Below, in pieces: positions 1 through 8,137 of a stretch of DNA of 64,000 nt (position 1 is its first letter; every line of letters starts with the position of its first letter). This DNA is from Streptococcus infantis (GTDB lineage Bacteria; Bacillota; Bacilli; Lactobacillales; Streptococcaceae): NCBI RefSeq assembly GCF_000960085.1, contig NZ_JYGT01000009.1, positions 124,001 to 188,000 on the forward strand. The letters run 5' to 3'. The notes under the pieces are model-generated. The model searched no databases. It saw nothing but the letters and a program-made list of their open reading frames with translations, and was not told the origin of the DNA. Made by a program: the position numbers and the translations under genes.

Positions 1-1460
1 GAAAGGGTTTCTTCTTTTCCAAGGGCAGTCTTAACCTGGATATCCAATTTTGGACCGTAGAAGGCAGCTTCACCTTCAGCTTCAAAGTAGTCAACACCCA
101 TCTCATCAAGGGCAGCACGAAGCATGGTTTGGGCATTTTCCCACATTTCATCGTTATCAAAGTACTTGTGAGTATCTTGAGGGTCACGAAGAGAGAGGCG
201 GAAACGGTATTCATTCAAGTTGAAATCTTCATAAACATCGATAATCAACTGAAGAGCACGTTGGAATTCTTCTTGGATTTGTTCTGGAGTCACAAAGAGG
301 TGACCGTCGTTAAGAGACATTTCACGTACACGTTGAAGACCAGTAAGGGCACCTGATTTCTCATAGCGGTGCATCATCCCGATTTCAGCGATACGGATTG
401 GCAATTCACGGTATGAGTGAACATGGTGCTTGAAGACTTGGATGTGGTGTGGACAGTTCATTGGACGAAGGACGAATTCTTCCCCATCTCCCATATCCAT
501 AGTTGGGAACATGTCTTCTTGGTAATGATCCCAGTGACCAGAAGTCTTGTAAAGTTCTACAGAAGCAAGCGGTGGAGTGTAAACGTGTTGGTAGCCAGAA
601 GCCAACTCTTTATCGACGATGTAGCGTTCTAATTCACGACGGATAGTCGCCCCATTTGGCAACCAGAATGGAAGTCCTTGTCCAACTTCTTGAGAAATCA
701 TGAAGAGGTCAAGCTCTTTACCAAGTTTACGGTGGTCACGTTCTTTGGCTTCTTCACGCATTTGAAGGTAGTTTTTCAAGTCTTTCTTGTCAAACCAAGC
801 TGTACCATAGATCCGTTGCATCATAGCGTTGTCGCTATTTCCGCGCCAGTAAGCACCAGCTACATGGAGAAGGTGGAAGATTTGGATGCGACCAGTTGAT
901 GGGACATGTGGGCCACGGCAAAGGTCTACATACTCACCTTGACGGTAGATGGTCAAGCCACCCTCGTCTTCTGAGTGTTCTTCAATTAATTCAAGCTTGT
1001 ATGGGTCATTTTTGAAGATTTCACGGGCTTCATCTTTGGTTACTTCTTCACGAATAGATGGGAAGTTTTCTTTAACGATTTTTTGCATTTCTTCTTCGAT
1101 ACGAGGAAGATCTTCGTTAGAGATTTGACCAGCTTGGTTGTCAGTATCGTAGTAGAAACCATCTTCGATAGCTGGACCGACACCCAAGTGGATATCTGGG
1201 AAGAGACGACGAGCGGCTTGGGCAAACAAGTGTGCAGCTGAGTGACGCAAGATGTCAAGAGCGTCTTCGTGATCAGGTGTCACGATTTCAATGCTTCCAT
1301 CTTCAGTGATCGCACGAGTAGTGTCGATGAGTTTGCCGTTAAATTTACCAGCAAGAGCTTTTTTAGCAAGGGAATTGCTGATGGATTGGGCAATTTCAAA
1401 AGTTGTAACGCCAGATTCGAATTCACGAACAGCGCCATCTGGGAAAGTAATTTTGATCAT
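1..1460 (-). CDS. thrS: Threonine--tRNA ligase (3' end beyond window)
   Basis: ThrS charges tRNA-Thr with threonine in the cytoplasm. The visible 486 codons are the N-terminal three quarters of a protein normally near 645 residues; the anticodon-binding domain lies outside the window. The N terminus ([19 protein letters not shown]) is a TGS domain. It is followed by the editing-type second domain with the [11 protein letters not shown] signature, then the class II catalytic core with RPMNCPHH, which holds the zinc Cys and an active-site His. The start is ATG at 1460, preceded by AAGGAGAAAACC. It stands alone behind a T-box leader, so it is controlled by uncharged tRNA-Thr. Identity is certain from the sequence. 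Confidence 0.97.
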   Translation of the reverse strand, partial: MIKITFPDGAVREFESGVTTFEIAQSISNSLAKKALAGKFNGKLIDTTRAITEDGSIEIVTPDHEDALDILRHSAAHLFAQAARRLFPDIHLGVGPAIEDGFYYDTDNQAGQISNEDLPRIEEEMQKIVKENFPSIREEVTKDEAREIFKNDPYKLELIEEHSEDEGGLTIYRQGEYVDLCRGPHVPSTGRIQIFHLLHVAGAYWRGNSDNAMMQRIYGTAWFDKKDLKNYLQMREEAKERDHRKLGKELDLFMISQEVGQGLPFWLPNGATIRRELERYIVDKELASGYQHVYTPPLASVELYKTSGHWDHYQEDMFPTMDMGDGEEFVLRPMNCPHHIQVFKHHVHSYRELPIRIAEIGMMHRYEKSGALTGLQRVREMSLNDGHLFVTPEQIQEEFQRALQLIIDVYEDFNLNEYRFRLSLRDPQDTHKYFDNDEMWENAQTMLRAALDEMGVDYFEAEGEAAFYGPKLDIQVKTALGKEETL

Positions 1461-1537
1461 GGTTTTCTCCTTATATTATTAGTTATCAATTATTTTTATA
1501 GCAGAAGTGTTTCCCTATTTTTGCAGACTTAAATCAA

Positions 1538-1752
1538 GAAAAACAAAAAGCGACATCCTCGAAAGGACGTCGCAACGTGGTTCCACCTTCATTTATGTAC
1601 AACAAAAACTGTTGACACCTCTGATTGGCTCTAACGTGGCCACCGTTTTATGTTTGCATAAAAGATAGTAGAGTAGTATCAGTTTAGACTTCCTATGCGT
1701 TCTCAGCAACCACGCACTCTCTAAAAGAAAGATTCTAAGTGACTTGTCTCTA
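1538..1752 (-). promoter_or_regulatory. Thr T-box riboswitch leader of thrS
   Basis: On the minus strand the T-box core GGTGGAACCACG lies at 1587-1576. It is followed by a GC-rich hairpin (1573-1550, GCGACGTCC / GGATGTCGC) and a U-rich tail. This is the classic T-box antiterminator/terminator layout, in which uncharged tRNA lets transcription continue. The promoter is TTGAAA (1786-1781), 16 bases, TATAAT (1764-1759) with an extended TG, giving a start near 1752. The upstream stem I region contains ACT/ACC triplets suitable as a threonine specifier; I did not fix the exact codon. Confidence 0.93.
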
Positions 1753-1782
1753 TGCATTATTATAGCATGATTGCGAGATTTT

Positions 1783-2154
1783 TCAAGGATTTTGTGAAAG
1801 TTTTTTGTTTTTCAGTTTTTGAACCAGATACCTGATAATGGCACCAATAACTGTACCTAGTATAATAAGAATTTCATAGGCTAGGAAATAAACAATGATA
1901 AATTCTCTGAAAGGAATGATAGTAAATCCATAGAGTAAGCAACTACCTAAAAGCCAATGAAGTGAAAAACCAAATCGGTAGCTATAAAGAAGAGAGACTA
2001 TAAAAACTACAACAGGCGAAATGATGAATATATTTAAAAGATAGAGCTCCGTTAGTTTTGGATTCTGTAATAGTAGTATAAATAATCCATAAAGTGGCCA
2101 ATAAAAGAAAAATATGACCAGATAGTAGGGGAGATATTGCGAGAATTTACGCAT
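1783..2154 (-). CDS. Small integral membrane protein, unknown function
   Basis: A 123-residue hydrophobic protein with about four to five membrane helices (for example YYLVIFFFYWPLYGLFILLL, and YFLAYEILIILGTVIGAII near the end) and a basic C terminus (QKLKNKKLSQ). I chose the ATG at 2154 because GAGGTG lies 7 bases ahead; a TTG seven codons upstream would put that site inside the gene. The stop codon lies inside the -35 box of the thrS promoter. I recognise no family motif and assign no function. Confidence 0.75.
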   Translation of the reverse strand: MRKFSQYLPYYLVIFFFYWPLYGLFILLLQNPKLTELYLLNIFIISPVVVFIVSLLYSYRFGFSLHWLLGSCLLYGFTIIPFREFIIVYFLAYEILIILGTVIGAIIRYLVQKLKNKKLSQNP

Positions 2155-2240
2155 GGTAATCACCTCACTTTTCAAGCTGTCACCTTAGATATCCTTCCTA
2201 TAACTATTATAGCACTTTTGCGGTAAGAATAGTAAATCAG

Positions 2241-2269
2241 TTGACAAAGAACTTAGTTCTTGGTAGAAT
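2241..2269 (+). promoter_or_regulatory. rpsO promoter with palindromic spacer
   Basis: TTGACA (2241-2246), a 17-base spacer and TAGAAT (2264-2269) form a near-consensus sigma-A promoter with a predicted start near 2276. The spacer is almost entirely the palindrome AAGAACTTAGTTCTT (2248-2262), and AAGAACT recurs at 2270-2276. This arrangement looks like an operator, though no regulator can be named. Confidence 0.75.
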
Positions 2270-2275
2270 AAGAAC

Positions 2276-2359
2276 TGTCGTAAAGACAAATAACTTCTTC
2301 TTGGTTACAGGCATGCCAACCTGTCACTCGGATGAAGCCAAATAAAAAGGAGAAACATC
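2276..2359 (+). promoter_or_regulatory. rpsO 5' leader, probable S15 autoregulatory structure
   Basis: The leader carries a hairpin in which ACAGG pairs with CCTGT around CATGCCAA (about 2308-2333). This is enclosed by CTTC (2296-) and GAAG (to 2337), and AAGGAG follows before the ATG. rpsO leaders in many bacteria bind S15 and repress translation; that this fold does so is inference. Confidence 0.45.
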
Positions 2360-2629
2360 ATGGCAATCTCAAAAGAGAAAAAAAATGAAATCATCGCACA
2401 ATATGCACGTCACGAAGGTGACACTGGTTCAGTAGAGGTTCAAGTTGCTGTTCTTACTTGGGAAATCAACCACCTTAACGAACACATCAAACAACACAAA
2501 AAAGACCACGCTACTTACCGTGGTTTGATGAAGAAAATCGGTCGCCGTCGTAACTTACTTGCATACTTGCGTAAAAACGATGTTAACCGTTACCGTGAGT
2601 TAATCAACTCTCTTGGACTTCGTCGCTAA
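2360..2629 (+). CDS. rpsO: 30S ribosomal protein S15
   Basis: S15 binds 16S rRNA and nucleates assembly of the 30S platform. The 89-residue product has the full family length and the typical blocks [23 protein letters not shown] and [17 protein letters not shown]. The start is ATG with AAGGAGAAACATC in front. The gene is monocistronic: a strong promoter precedes it and several terminator-like hairpins follow. No anomalies were seen in the coding sequence. Confidence 0.98.
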   Translation: MAISKEKKNEIIAQYARHEGDTGSVEVQVAVLTWEINHLNEHIKQHKKDHATYRGLMKKIGRRRNLLAYLRKNDVNRYRELINSLGLRR

Positions 2630-2639
2630 TCTTGCGACT

Positions 2640-2722
2640 AAAACGTTTCTATACTTCGTTGGCTTCGCCTCGATGTACCATCAGTACAATCTTCGGCTTG
2701 TCGCCTAGTCTATAAACGTTTT
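2640..2722. repeat. Inverted-repeat element with cloverleaf-like fold
   Basis: The arms AAAACGTTT (2640-2648) and AAACGTTTT (2714-2722) are perfect complements. Inside lie three small hairpins: GGCTTCGCC, GATGTAC paired with GTACAATC (one bulge), and GGCTTGTCGCC. It sits directly after rpsO and ahead of a separate terminator, so it is not simply the gene's terminator. It resembles the short intergenic repeats scattered through mitis-group genomes, but I cannot match it to a named family. Confidence 0.6.
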
Positions 2723-2737
2723 ATCCAGCAAAAATCA

Positions 2738-2769
2738 AGCCTTCTGACTTCAGAGGGCTTTTCTTTTTT
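2738..2769 (+). terminator. Terminator downstream of rpsO
   Basis: AGCCTTCTGA (2738-2747) pairs with TCAGAGGGCT (2750-2759), followed by TTTTCTTTTTT. Almost the same hairpin recurs at 2971. Confidence 0.8.
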
Positions 2770-2904
2770 CCGTGTTTAATTAACAAGATACAAAGGCCGT
2801 CAAAAGCACAAAGCAAAAATAGGAAAATTGACGAAGAAACTTCAGTTTCTAGGAGATTTTATCTTTTTTGCTAAGTGCTTAGGCCGTGTTCAATTGAGCA
2901 TATC
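2770..2904. repeat. Long imperfect inverted repeat in the rpsO-ABC transporter gap
   Basis: Nested complementary segments lie around 2799-2880: AAGCAC with GTGCTT, GCAAAAA with TTTTTGC, AAAAT with ATTTT, and AGAAAC with GTTTCT around TTCA. CAAGATA (about 2784) and TATCTTG (about 2900) are also complementary. CCGTGTT-AATT is repeated directly at 2770 and 2884. No reading frame of note is present. It is probably a small non-coding repeat unit; the family is unknown to me. Confidence 0.5.
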
Positions 2905-2911
2905 TTGAAAT

Positions 2912-2940
2912 AAGGCTACTCGATTGGGTAGTCTTTTTGT
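2912..2940 (+). terminator. Terminator-like hairpin
   Basis: GGCTACT pairs with GGTAGTC around CGATTG, followed by TTTTTGTTTTTT. It is the second of three stacked terminators between rpsO and the ABC operon. Confidence 0.6.
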
Positions 2941-2970
2941 TTTTTATGGATTTTAGCCCAAGCTCAAATT

Positions 2971-3000
2971 AGCTCTCTGACTTCAGAGGGCTTTTTTCTA
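2971..3000 (+). terminator. Second copy of the rpsO-type terminator
   Basis: AGCTCTCTGA (2971-2980) pairs with TCAGAGGGCT (2983-2992), followed by TTTTTT. It shares TCTGACTTCAGAGGGCTTTT with the copy at 2738, which suggests a local duplication. Confidence 0.7.
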
Positions 3001-3091
3001 TATTTTTCTAGTCTTGTTCCTGATTTGGAAATGTGGTATACTAATTATGAAAATTGTCTAAATTTTTAATATTTGATTAAGGGAGGGTTTC

Positions 3092-4138
3092 ATGCTTTCC
3101 AAATTTTCTGGAAGCCATCAAAACCTGCGATATTTTTTTCTCCTTGCTATTTTGCTCGGAGCACTGGGAGTCTCTCTGTTTTTAGCTGTTTCGATGGGTT
3201 CTGTTCAAATTAGTTTGAGTGATACCTATCGGATTATATTCAGTAAGATGGGAGCTCCGTTGGATATAGGAGACATTTCGAAGTCAACACTTGCTATTGT
3301 TTGGAATATGAGATTGCCACGGGTCTTTCTAGGTTTGATAGTTGGTGCAGGCCTTTCCATGTGTGGTAGTGTGATGCAGTCAACAGTCAATAACCCCATT
3401 GCTGAACCTTATGTGTTAGGGATTTCAGCTGGGGCAACCTTTGGTGCGACTTTGAGTATCATTCTTGGATTTAAGGTCATGATTGGTATTGGTTCATTCA
3501 TTGGCGCACTTTTGGCAACAGTTGCAGTCCTTCTGATTGCTTCCATGCAAGGCAGGATGACAACTTCCAGTCTCATTTTATCAGGGACGGTAGTTAATGC
3601 ACTCTTTTTGGCTTTTTCAAACTTTATTATCTCAATCGGTGCCAATGCTGACAGTGTCATGACGATTAAGTTTTGGACCATGGGTTCTCTAGCAGGAAGC
3701 TCCTGGGCTCACTTAATCCTACCAACAGTAGTCGTGGGAATAGCCTTTTTGTTTTTCTCTACTCAATATCGTGTTTTTAATGCCATGATGATGGGTGATG
3801 AGGCAGCCTTGACTTTGGGGATTCCTCTACGTTTTTACTGGTATCTCTATGTGGCTATTGTGGCTGTGCTGACAGCTATCTTGGTATCAACCTGTGGGAT
3901 TATCGGTTTTGTCGGTCTTATTACCCCACATTTGGCGAGAAGTTTGGTGGGTACAAACTACAGAAGGCTTTTTCCGATAGCAACCTTGCTCGGCGCCCTC
4001 TTTGTTATCTGGGCAGATGTTCTTGCTCGTGTTTTAATCCAAAATGCTGAGCTGCCGATTGGGATATTCACAGCTTTAGTAGGTGCACCTTTCTTTATCT
4101 ATATGGTTGGAAGTAGACGAAAGGAGGTGAAGGTCTGA
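3092..4138 (+). CDS. FecCD-type iron/siderophore ABC transporter permease
   Basis: Membrane subunit of an importer for ferric or siderophore complexes. The 348 residues contain about nine to ten helices typical of the BtuC/FecCD family, with the hallmark NMRLPRVFLGLIVGAGLSMCG near residues 70-90, NPIAEPYVLGISAGATFG, and CGIIGFVGLITPHLARSLVG, the loop that contacts the ATPase. The ATG follows GGGAGGGTTTC. A promoter TTGTTC-17-TATACT (3014-3042) precedes it. Only one permease gene is present, so a homodimer is expected. The ATPase gene follows after one base. Substrate specificity is inferred, not shown. Confidence 0.9.
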   Translation: MLSKFSGSHQNLRYFFLLAILLGALGVSLFLAVSMGSVQISLSDTYRIIFSKMGAPLDIGDISKSTLAIVWNMRLPRVFLGLIVGAGLSMCGSVMQSTVNNPIAEPYVLGISAGATFGATLSIILGFKVMIGIGSFIGALLATVAVLLIASMQGRMTTSSLILSGTVVNALFLAFSNFIISIGANADSVMTIKFWTMGSLAGSSWAHLILPTVVVGIAFLFFSTQYRVFNAMMMGDEAALTLGIPLRFYWYLYVAIVAVLTAILVSTCGIIGFVGLITPHLARSLVGTNYRRLFPIATLLGALFVIWADVLARVLIQNAELPIGIFTALVGAPFFIYMVGSRRKEVKV

Positions 4139-4139
4139 T

Positions 4140-4895
4140 ATGGATTTAATGTGCCAAGACATCCACTTTGAAATTGGCGAGAAAAAAATTCTCAAAGGAG
4201 TCTCACTTAAACTTGAGGGAAACCAATTTCATACTATTTTAGGACCCAATGGAAGTGGGAAAACTAGCCTACTGAAACTCCTCTATCGTCAGGAAAAACC
4301 GAATCAGGGCTTGATTTCCCTAAATGGGAAACCCTTGGAACAAATGAGCGTTAAGGAAACAGCAAAACAGATGGCCGTCATCACCCAATTTAATCAACTC
4401 CAGTTTGATTGCACGGTTGAAGAAATCGTTATGCTGGGCAGAACACCCCATCTCTCTTTCTTACAAAAGGAAAAAGAAAAAGACTTTACCTTGGTTGAGG
4501 ATGCTCTAGCCAAGGTAGATATGTTCGAAAAGAGAAATCGCCTTTACTCTTCTCTATCAGGTGGAGAGAAGCAGCGAGTTTTGTTAGCACGCGCCTTAGC
4601 TCAAGAACCTTCACTCTTACTCTTAGACGAACCGACCAACCATCTGGATATCAAATACCAGCTGGACTTGTTGACCATTGTCAAAAATCTCCAGATCAAT
4701 GTGTTATCTGTCTTGCATGATATTCAGCTAGCTTGTCGCTATTCAGACTATCTCTATCTGATGAAAGAGGGGGAGATAGTTTACCAAGGTACTCCAAAAG
4801 AGACCATCACTCCTGAGTCTTTGCAGGCTGTCTATGGTGTCCAAAGTAAGGTTACTTGGACAGAAGATCAGCAAGCCATGATTCACTATTTATAA
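4140..4895 (+). CDS. Iron/siderophore ABC transporter ATP-binding protein
   Basis: Cytoplasmic ATPase that powers the preceding permease. The 251 residues show Walker A GPNGSGKTS (about residues 35-43), the Q-loop VITQFNQLQ, the signature LSGGEKQR, Walker B LLLLDEPTNHLD and the switch His in SVLHD. It belongs to the FepC/FhuC group. The start ATG is one base after the permease stop, with GGAGGTGAAGG ahead inside the permease 3' end, which points to translational coupling. The lipoprotein gene follows 18 bases later. Confidence 0.92.
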   Translation: MDLMCQDIHFEIGEKKILKGVSLKLEGNQFHTILGPNGSGKTSLLKLLYRQEKPNQGLISLNGKPLEQMSVKETAKQMAVITQFNQLQFDCTVEEIVMLGRTPHLSFLQKEKEKDFTLVEDALAKVDMFEKRNRLYSSLSGGEKQRVLLARALAQEPSLLLLDEPTNHLDIKYQLDLLTIVKNLQINVLSVLHDIQLACRYSDYLYLMKEGEIVYQGTPKETITPESLQAVYGVQSKVTWTEDQQAMIHYL

Positions 4896-4913
4896 AATTT
4901 AAAGGAAATTAAC

Positions 4914-5924
4914 ATGAAAAAATCACTCAGTATTTTGCTCGTAACAGTAGCTACCTTAACTTTGGCGGCTTGTAGCAACACATCTAAAGAAACAGCAACT
5001 GCACCAGCTACAACAGAAGCTAGTCAAAAAACTACTACAGAAACAAGCTATCCTGTAACCATCAAAACATACGATGCCAAAGGAAACGAAGTCGAGCAAG
5101 TCTTTGAAAAGGCCCCTGAAAAGGTCATCACCAACAACCTTTCAACAACTGAAATTCTACTTGAACTTGGTTTGAAAGATAAAATTGCCGGTATGCTCAA
5201 TCCTGATAATGCCGTAACTGGTAAATACAAGGATGCCATTGAAGCTATCCCTCATATTGGGGATAAGAAATCAGTCTCACAAGAAACGGTTCTTTCTTAT
5301 GAACCAGACGCTTTGATGGGACGAAATATGATGTTCTCTGAAAAGTCAATGGGAACGATTAGTGCTTGGAATGAAAATAAAATCCCTGTTTATACGCAAA
5401 AAGCTTCACTATCAAACATCCAACAGGATTTGGGAAATATCGTAGAAGACGTGAAAAATCTTGGTACTATTTTCAATGTTCAAGACAAGGCTAATCAATA
5501 CGCAGAGCAATTGCAAGCTAAAATCGATGCGGTTAAAAAAGCCAACCCAGAAACACAGGGTGAAAAGAAAAAAGCTTTAATTATGGTTGCCTATAACGAT
5601 GAAACCTTTGGTGCCTATAAGTCAGCCCTTCAAGAAAGCTTGCTTAACCAACTTGGTTATACAAATGTCGCAACAGGAACATCTGGCTTGACCTTGGAAA
5701 ATCTAGTATCTATGGATCCAGAGTTGATTATCTATGTAACTAGCGATCGCAACAAAAAATTGGATGAAAAAGCAGTGGATTTGATGAAGGCAAATACTGT
5801 TTTGGAAAATGTCCCAGCAATCAAGAATCAAAAAATCATGACTATCTCTTACGATGAGTTGATGGACTACGGTCCTGCAGTGATTGATTCCCTTGAAAAG
5901 ATCAATGACTTTATCAAGAAATAA
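4914..5924 (+). CDS. Iron/siderophore-binding lipoprotein of ABC transporter
   Basis: Extracellular substrate-capture subunit. The 336-residue protein starts with a lipoprotein signal (MKKSLSILL..., lipobox LTLAAC with Cys about residue 20), followed by a Thr/Ser-rich linker. A helical-backbone Peripla_BP_2 fold follows, with VFEKAPEKVITNNLSTTEILLELGL, SYEPDALMG and DPELIIYVTS. The ATG follows AAAGGAAATTAAC. It is the third gene of the operon, and its last 20 bases overlap the esterase. Ferric-siderophore or heme-type substrates are both possible; the esterase favours a siderophore. Confidence 0.88.
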   Translation: MKKSLSILLVTVATLTLAACSNTSKETATAPATTEASQKTTTETSYPVTIKTYDAKGNEVEQVFEKAPEKVITNNLSTTEILLELGLKDKIAGMLNPDNAVTGKYKDAIEAIPHIGDKKSVSQETVLSYEPDALMGRNMMFSEKSMGTISAWNENKIPVYTQKASLSNIQQDLGNIVEDVKNLGTIFNVQDKANQYAEQLQAKIDAVKKANPETQGEKKKALIMVAYNDETFGAYKSALQESLLNQLGYTNVATGTSGLTLENLVSMDPELIIYVTSDRNKKLDEKAVDLMKANTVLENVPAIKNQKIMTISYDELMDYGPAVIDSLEKINDFIKK

Positions 5925-6600
5925 GGAGTTTAACTGGGAAGGAATTCAGGTTAGGGTCAGCCTTCCTTCAAACTATGACTCTAAACAAGCCTACCCAATT
6001 GTACTTCTAAACGATGGGGAACTGGACTATTTGTCAGACCTATCTCAATCTGTGATCTTAGTGGGTTTGATTCCAGAAAGCCGTCTGAATGACTTCACAC
6101 CCTGGCAGGCTAGAGCTTTAAAAGAAGGGGCTCCAGATTTTGGTGGGAAGGTAGAAGCCTATCATGAGATGCTCTTTCAAGGAATTCTAACAATTCTAAA
6201 AAAAGACTACTTGATAGATGAAAACAGGATTGCTTATGGTGGTTATTCACTGGGTGGTCTTGCAGCTGTCTATAGTCTCTATAGCAATCATCTTCCCTTG
6301 GCCTGTATCTTCTCTATCTGTGGTTCTTTCTGGTATCCAGAATTTACAGAATTTTGTAGGGAACATGACCTGATACAGAGTCAAAGTCTGATTTATCTGC
6401 AAAATGGTCAGATAGAAGGTGCCAATCATTCCAATCGTCTGTCTAAGGCTCCGATGTTTGCAAGGGAACTACATAACCTGATTTCAGAAGCAGTTCCCTC
6501 AACATATTCTACATTTGATGCTTATGGGCATCATGAAGCTCTTAACGAACGCTATCATCATTTTTGTGATTGGCTAAAAAAAGAGTGGAAGCTCAAGTAA
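5905..6600 (+). CDS. Alpha/beta-hydrolase, putative siderophore esterase (Fes/IroE-like)
   Basis: A 231-residue serine hydrolase of the esterase D family (PF00756 type), predicted cytoplasmic with no signal peptide. The nucleophile elbow GGYSLGG is near residue 115, and a C-terminal catalytic His lies in AYGHHEALNERYHHF. LLNDGELDYL near residue 35 matches the substrate-side loop of the family. Start choice is uncertain: ATG at 5905 overlaps the lipoprotein gene and has only a weak GAAAAG; a TTG at 5884 is possible, and AAGGAG at 5923 has no good start behind it. The position suggests it releases iron by hydrolysing an imported ester siderophore; this is inference. Confidence 0.75.
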   Translation: MTLSRNKEFNWEGIQVRVSLPSNYDSKQAYPIVLLNDGELDYLSDLSQSVILVGLIPESRLNDFTPWQARALKEGAPDFGGKVEAYHEMLFQGILTILKKDYLIDENRIAYGGYSLGGLAAVYSLYSNHLPLACIFSICGSFWYPEFTEFCREHDLIQSQSLIYLQNGQIEGANHSNRLSKAPMFARELHNLISEAVPSTYSTFDAYGHHEALNERYHHFCDWLKKEWKLK

Positions 6601-6608
6601 CCTCTTAT

Positions 6609-6646
6609 AACACTCCTTGTTCATGGTAACTAGGAGTGTTTCTCTT
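6609..6646 (+). terminator. Terminator of iron-uptake operon
   Basis: AACACTCCT (6609-6617) pairs with AGGAGTGTT (6632-6640), followed by TCTCTT. It closes the four-gene operon. Confidence 0.75.
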
Positions 6647-6752
6647 ATATGCTTGTCCTTAGAATTTTCAAGCGATTACCCTTGACGGAAATCCCTCCCT
6701 GTAATAAACTAAATTATGGTATAATGAGAAGATAGATAGAATCGAGGAAATT

Positions 6753-8096
6753 ATGTCATTTACACAATTTAAATTTAAGAAGTATATAGAAAAAGCTTTG
6801 GAAGAGTTGAAGTTTACGACGCCTACCGAAGTGCAAGAAAAGTTGATTCCTATTGTTTTGGCAGGTCGTGACTTGGTCGGTGAATCAAAAACAGGTTCAG
6901 GAAAGACCCATACCTTCTTGTTACCAATTTTCCAACAGCTAGATGAAGAGAGTGATAGTGTGCAAGCAGTTATCACAGCTCCAAGTCGTGAGTTGGCGAC
7001 TCAGATTTACCAGGCAGCTCGCCAGATTGCGGAACATTCTGAAGTAGAAATTCGTGTTGCCAACTATGTTGGTGGAACAGACAAGGCGCGTCAGATTGAA
7101 AAACTTGCCAGCAATCAGCCCCATATCGTTATCGGAACTCCAGGTCGTATCTATGATTTGGTAAAATCTGGTGATCTAGCTATTCACAAGGCTAAGATTT
7201 TTGTTGTCGATGAAGCTGACATGACCTTGGATATGGGATTCTTGGAGACAGTTGATAAGATTGCAGGAAGTCTCCCAAAAGACTTACAGTTTATGGTCTT
7301 TTCAGCGACTATTCCACAAAAACTGCAACCGTTCTTGAAAAAATACTTGTCAAATCCTGTCATGGAGAAAATCAAAACCAAAACAGTTATCTCAGATACC
7401 ATTGACAACTGGTTGATTTCGACCAAGGGTCGTGACAAGAATGCTCAGATTTATGAGTTGACTCAAGTCATGCAACCGTATCTAGCCATGATTTTTGTCA
7501 ATACAAAAACTCGTGCGGATGAATTGCACACCTACCTAACAGCTCAAGGATTGAAGGTGGCTAAGATTCATGGAGATATTGCTCCTCGTGAACGCAAACG
7601 GATCATGAATCAGGTGAAGAACCTTGATTTTGAGTATATTGTTGCGACTGACCTGGCTGCGCGTGGGATTGATATTGAAGGTGTCAGCCATGTCATCAAT
7701 GATGCTATTCCGCAAGACTTGTCCTTCTTTGTCCACCGTGTTGGACGAACTGGACGTAATGGTCTACCAGGTACAGCCATTACCCTTTATCAGCCAAGCG
7801 ATGACTCTGATATTCGTGAGTTAGAGAAATTAGGAATCAAGTTTGTACCTAAGGTGGTTAAAGATGGAGAGTTCCAAGACACTTATGACCGTGACCGTCG
7901 TGCCAATCGTGAGAAGAAACAAGAAAAACTGGATATCGAAATGATTGGCTTGGTTAAAAAGAAAAAGAAAAAAGTTAAACCAGGTTATAAGAAGAAAATC
8001 CAATGGGCGGTCGATGAAAAACGCCGGAAGACTAAGCGGGCAGAAAGTCGTGCCCGTGGACGTGCAGAGCGCAAAGCTAAACGTCAAACTTTTTAA
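6753..8096 (+). CDS. cshB: DEAD-box ATP-dependent RNA helicase (CshB-like)
   Basis: RNA helicase for cold adaptation, mRNA turnover or ribosome assembly. The 447 residues carry the motifs in order: Q motif with PTEVQEKLIP, motif I SKTGSGKT, Ia PSRELA, Ib TPGRI, DEAD as VDEADM, SAT, then TDLAARGIDI and HRVGRTGR. A Lys/Arg-rich tail follows (KKKKKKVKPGYKKK and RAESRARGRAERKAKRQTF) that probably binds RNA. It resembles Bacillus CshB more than CshA in length and N terminus. TATAAT (6719) and GAGGAAATT precede the ATG. It is monocistronic and ends at a terminator. Confidence 0.93.
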   Translation: MSFTQFKFKKYIEKALEELKFTTPTEVQEKLIPIVLAGRDLVGESKTGSGKTHTFLLPIFQQLDEESDSVQAVITAPSRELATQIYQAARQIAEHSEVEIRVANYVGGTDKARQIEKLASNQPHIVIGTPGRIYDLVKSGDLAIHKAKIFVVDEADMTLDMGFLETVDKIAGSLPKDLQFMVFSATIPQKLQPFLKKYLSNPVMEKIKTKTVISDTIDNWLISTKGRDKNAQIYELTQVMQPYLAMIFVNTKTRADELHTYLTAQGLKVAKIHGDIAPRERKRIMNQVKNLDFEYIVATDLAARGIDIEGVSHVINDAIPQDLSFFVHRVGRTGRNGLPGTAITLYQPSDDSDIRELEKLGIKFVPKVVKDGEFQDTYDRDRRANREKKQEKLDIEMIGLVKKKKKKVKPGYKKKIQWAVDEKRRKTKRAESRARGRAERKAKRQTF

Positions 8097-8102
8097 AAAT
8101 GA

Positions 8103-8137
8103 AACAGTAGAACCAGAAGGTTTTACTGTTTTTTTAG
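8103..8137 (+). terminator. Terminator of cshB
   Basis: AACAGTAGAACC (8103-8114) pairs with GGTTTTACTGTT (8119-8130), followed by TTTTTTT. Confidence 0.85.

Noticed and set aside
6719..6755. cshB as a further leaderless gene
   Set aside because: Its -10 lies about 30 bases before ATG and GAGGAAATT is a usable ribosome site, so it is an ordinary short leader.
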